Assembly (NCBI GenBank): GCA_029204225.1
Contig: CM055098.1
Location: 55,372,282-55,436,281, forward strand
Length of the DNA stretch: 64,000 nucleotides
Reading direction: 5' to 3'
Source of the DNA: Diphasiastrum complanatum
Lineage: Eukaryota; Streptophyta; Lycopodiopsida; Lycopodiales; Lycopodiaceae
Part shown: positions 61,147-64,000 of the stretch, piece after piece
Layout: every line of letters begins with the position of its first letter
Numbering within the stretch: position 1 is the first letter of the stretch
Made by a program: the position numbers and the translations under genes
Notes under the pieces: generated by a model
Databases searched by the model: none
The model's input: the letters and a program-made list of their open reading frames with translations, nothing else
What the model was told of the DNA's origin: nothing

Positions 61147-62146
61147 CTTTCAAAGGCAACGAGCTGGCCTTCCTGTAAGAGAACAGCTCCAATAGTCGTA
61201 TCACTCATGTCAGTGTTAATGACGAACGACAAATCTGAATCCATTATTCTCAAGACTGGAGCTAAGGCAATTAGAAGCTTGAGTTTCTGAAAACTCTCAT
61301 CTAACTTCTCATTCCATCTGATGGGAGGACTTGGCCTACCTTTCTGGCTTTTCACTCCTTTCAACATGTTGTTGAGAGGTGCAACAATCTTCGAGTACTC
61401 CTCTGCAAATCTATGCAAAAACATAGTGAAACCTAAGAATGATTAAGTTCACGAACCATTTTAGGAACTGGCCATTCCACTACCGTCTTCACCTTTTCCT
61501 CGTCAATCTTGATCCCAAAAGAGGTGATCTTATGACCAAGGTAAAGAAGTTCTTTTTTAAAAAATTTGCACTTTGATTCCTTTGCATAAAGCTTCTCTTG
61601 CTTTAAGATACGTAAGACAGTACGGAGATGCTTGGCATGCTCTTTGAGTGTTCTGCTATAGATCAAAATATCATCCAGAAACACTACCACAAACTTCTCC
61701 AAATATGGACGAAATAAATCGTTCATCATTTGCTGAAAAGTAGCCAGAGCATTATCGTAGTGGCCAAACCTGGTCCTAAAACCAGTTTTAGATACGTCTT
61801 CTGGATGTATTCTGATCTGATGGTATCCCGTACGTAGATCAATTTTTGTGAAGTATTTATCTCCATTCAACCAATCTATGAGATCATCCATCCTAGGCAA
61901 CAAGGATTTATTTTTTACCGTAAGTTTGTTCAGACCCTTGTAATTTACACATAGCCGAAAACCCCAATATTTCTTACTCTTAAGAAGGACAAGTGCTCCC
62001 CATGGAGACTTACTTGGTCTAATGTGCCCCATCTTGAGATATTCCTCGATTTGTCTGGCCACTTCCTCCTCTTCCTTTTGACTAAACCAATATGGTTGTT
62101 TGAAGATAGAATGACTGTCGAGCAAAAGGTCTATCTTATGGTCCAC
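61147..62146 (-). pseudogene. Element C: reverse transcriptase and RNase H start
   Basis: 62146-61433 has the RT with FRLCVNYKGLNKLTVKN, YFTKIDLRTGYHQIRIHPED and the intact active site VVVFLDDILIYSRTL. 61424-61147 has the connection with FLHRFAEEYSKIVAPLNNML and the RNase H start FVINTDMSDTTIGAVLLQEG, where the first catalytic Asp position reads NTD, ending QLVAFES at the breakpoint. One frameshift near 61430. The protein type (DASDTGIG-like RNase H, KIDLRSGYHQ) differs from A and B, so C is a different gypsy lineage. Confidence 0.9.
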
Positions 62147-62159
62147 TGACCGAGCGGGT

Positions 62160-62815
62160 GGTAGTCCCCGTAAGGTAGCTATTTCGAAAAAACTTCACTA
62201 AACTCTTGTTTCAAATCTTGCAGTAGCTGTGGTTCTTGATGCAAATTTTCGGTGTTAAATATGAAAACACATTCACATCATTAACATCATAATGCATACG
62301 AGATTTTAAAAGTAAATGAAAGAGTTCATACTCAGAACCATGAAGTTTCTCTATTCATTCAGCCGAGGAAATCATCGATGATGGAAGTACATCGGTCTCT
62401 CCAGAAATAGAGACAATTTGATCAAACTTATTCTTAAATACCATAGTATGGTTTTTTAAAATCTATTTCTAAAGAATCCGATTTATCGAAAAACCATTCA
62501 TAGTCCAAAATCACATCAGTTTCATGACATGGAAGCTCAATGGCTCAACATGATTATGCATCCGAAGCTCTAAGTTTGAGACTTTGACATCCCATATCCT
62601 AGTGTCCGACCCTGAGGCAAGACGGACCACATAACTGTGATCATTGGCCATGGTGGGCACTCGGAGCTTCTGCACAAGTCGAGCATTCAAAAAATTGTGA
62701 GTACTACCTGAATTAAATAGCACATTTACGTCTTTCCCTAATATATTGCCTCTTACCCGAAACAATTCATTAGGTTTGAAAGAAAGTGCACTAAAGTTAC
62801 AAGCACAAGCACAAT
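62160..62815 (-). pseudogene. Element C: protease region
   Basis: 62765-62511 gives LFRVRGNILGKDVNVLFNSG followed by STHNFLNARL; the usual active-site DSGS reads NSGS, so the protease is dead. Between 62510 and 62160 the frame is full of stops. Confidence 0.8.
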
Positions 62816-62819
62816 TATT

Positions 62820-63831
62820 TTACAAATTGACTTCCAATTTACCTGTCGGTAAATCCACAGCCATGAAACTTGACGACTTTGTTTTTCGTTTGGGGCATTG
62901 TTTAGCACGGTGGCCGGATTTATTATAGAGAAAACACAAATTTTGCTTCAGCGCTGCCAACCGTGCTTTGTCTTTTACCACGAGCTTCTTCTTGTTCTTT
63001 TTCTTCTTCGATTGTTTATATGCCTCCTCTTCCAGCTCGTCGAAAAACTGCTTCTTCCGCTTGTTGGTTTTCTCATGTTTGGGTTTCGGGGCCGTTTGGT
63101 CGTGCACGCTTTTTCGTGAGGCTACAACGGTGCTATCATAGGCCTTGGCCACACGGATAGCATCTTCCAGTGAATGGAGGATGTTCCGTTTGCACTAATT
63201 TTGATAGTCGGCTGGCAGTCCAGCGATGAACTGCCACTGTGCCAACTTACGATCAAATAGCGGCACCTTGGCCAAAGAATCCAAGAACTCTTGGACATAA
63301 GTTCTCGGTTGCCCATTTTGTAGTTGATAAAATGAATATATAGCTCGGAATCGTCTATCGTGACAAAAGCTTTCCAAAATTCCGTTAGGACTCCAGCCCA
63401 AGTCACCGGTTTCGTGGAAAGTTCCCTCCACCACGAGGAGGCCTTGCCTTCCAAAAACAATAGAACTAAGGATATTGCTTATCCTCTGGGACATTGTGCA
63501 AGCTGAAATAGCTTGTCCAACGGTTCAGCCAGTCCTCAACAACTTCCGAGCGCTTAAATTTCTTATCGCTAGAAAAAACTTCCGGTTGATAGCCCAAGTT
63601 AGTTGAGGTGATGGCATGTAGTTGGTTAAATAGGTTTTGCATTTGGTTATCATGTTGCTTATTACTCTGGTGAAGTTCCAGTACTGCCTTGTCCAGAGTG
63701 TGCAATAATTTATCAGAATCGAGGGCTTCATCACTGTCTGGTGATGCCGTTTGGATTTCCATGTCATCACTGGCCGGTGATGCCGGACAGATTCCCGTGT
63801 CCCCCGTCACTGGAACATCATCTTTGTCCAT
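62820..63831 (-). pseudogene. Element C: gag
   Basis: Starts at 63831 with MDKDDVPVTGDTG, then an acidic N-terminus, a coiled segment (LDKAVLELHQSNKQHDNQMQ), a capsid with DWLNRWTSYFSLHNVPEDK and, after a frameshift near 63480, RTYVQEFLDSLAKVPLFD and WQFIAGLPADYQ. A lysine-rich stretch precedes a degraded zinc knuckle CFLYNKSGHRAKQC in which the second Cys is replaced by Tyr/Asn. A stop lies at 63198. Confidence 0.85.
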
Positions 63832-64000
63832 TGCAGTCTAACCGAAAAATTAAAAAATTTCGTTCAATCCTCTTTAATCCATTACAGGTATAATAATCGT
63901 TAATAAAACAATGTCTTAAAAACTGATTTTTTTTTAAAAATAGACCAATTTGTTATTAAATTATACCAATGGATAATTGCAATGCTGACAATTAAGCAAC
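63832..64000 (-). other. Leader of element C, running off the window
   Basis: AT-rich sequence upstream of the gag start of C. Its primer site and 5' LTR should lie beyond the right edge. Confidence 0.5.

Overview
The window is nuclear DNA from a land plant with a repeat-rich genome. The evidence is one intron-containing R2R3-MYB gene of the GAMYB type that carries a miR159-like site, surrounded by degenerate Ty3/gypsy and Ty1/copia LTR retrotransposons with plant-type primer binding sites (tRNA-Asp and initiator tRNA-Met). There is no operon structure, CRISPR array or bacterial gene. I cannot fix the lineage. The nested old retrotransposons, long GA/CT tracts and a possible Penelope-like reverse transcriptase remnant would fit a large gymnosperm or fern genome, but that is inference.

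Layout. 1-16.85 kb: a Ty1/copia polyprotein remnant (D, minus strand) interrupted twice. One interruption is a 12.37-kb Ty3/gypsy element of Athila/Tat type (A, 286-12655, plus strand, two 769-bp LTRs, 5-bp target duplication GAATG). The other is a 2.1-kb internally deleted copia-type element (E, 14048-16140, target duplication TAGGC). 16.86-18.0 kb: an A-like gag piece (plus) joined tail to tail with an A-like pol piece (minus). 18.6-19.5 kb: a decayed MULE/FAR1-like fragment. 21.0-23.1 kb: exons of a possible unknown gene. 24.7 kb: a tRNA-derived SINE with a perfect 14-bp target duplication. 25-33 kb: scattered gypsy and copia scraps. 35.9-37.8 kb: the GAMYB gene on the minus strand, three coding exons, with two G-boxes upstream. 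41.5-42.1 kb: a reverse transcriptase C-terminal remnant. 42.3-43.9 kb: a chromovirus LTR and integrase/chromodomain end. 43.9-48.06 kb: a copia element (K) followed by an LTR, a primer binding site and the start of another internal region. 48.07-59.54 kb: a second Athila/Tat element (B, minus strand) of the same family as A. 59.54-64.0 kb: a third gypsy element (C) mixed with the 5' LTR of B.

How the parts relate. A and B share gag, protease, RT, RNase H and integrase, and also a large third ORF (ORF3) between integrase and the 3' LTR with a long coiled coil and a conserved C-terminal region; I do not recognise its family. Both carry dozens of copies of a short ACCTTCGCC-like motif in both orientations in their non-coding flanks. 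At the B/C boundary, flipping about 1.6 kb (59537-61146) would at once rejoin B to its own 5' LTR and C's RT to its RNase H/integrase, which points to a small local inversion. All retrotransposon reading frames carry stops or frameshifts. The only gene that looks intact is the MYB gene.
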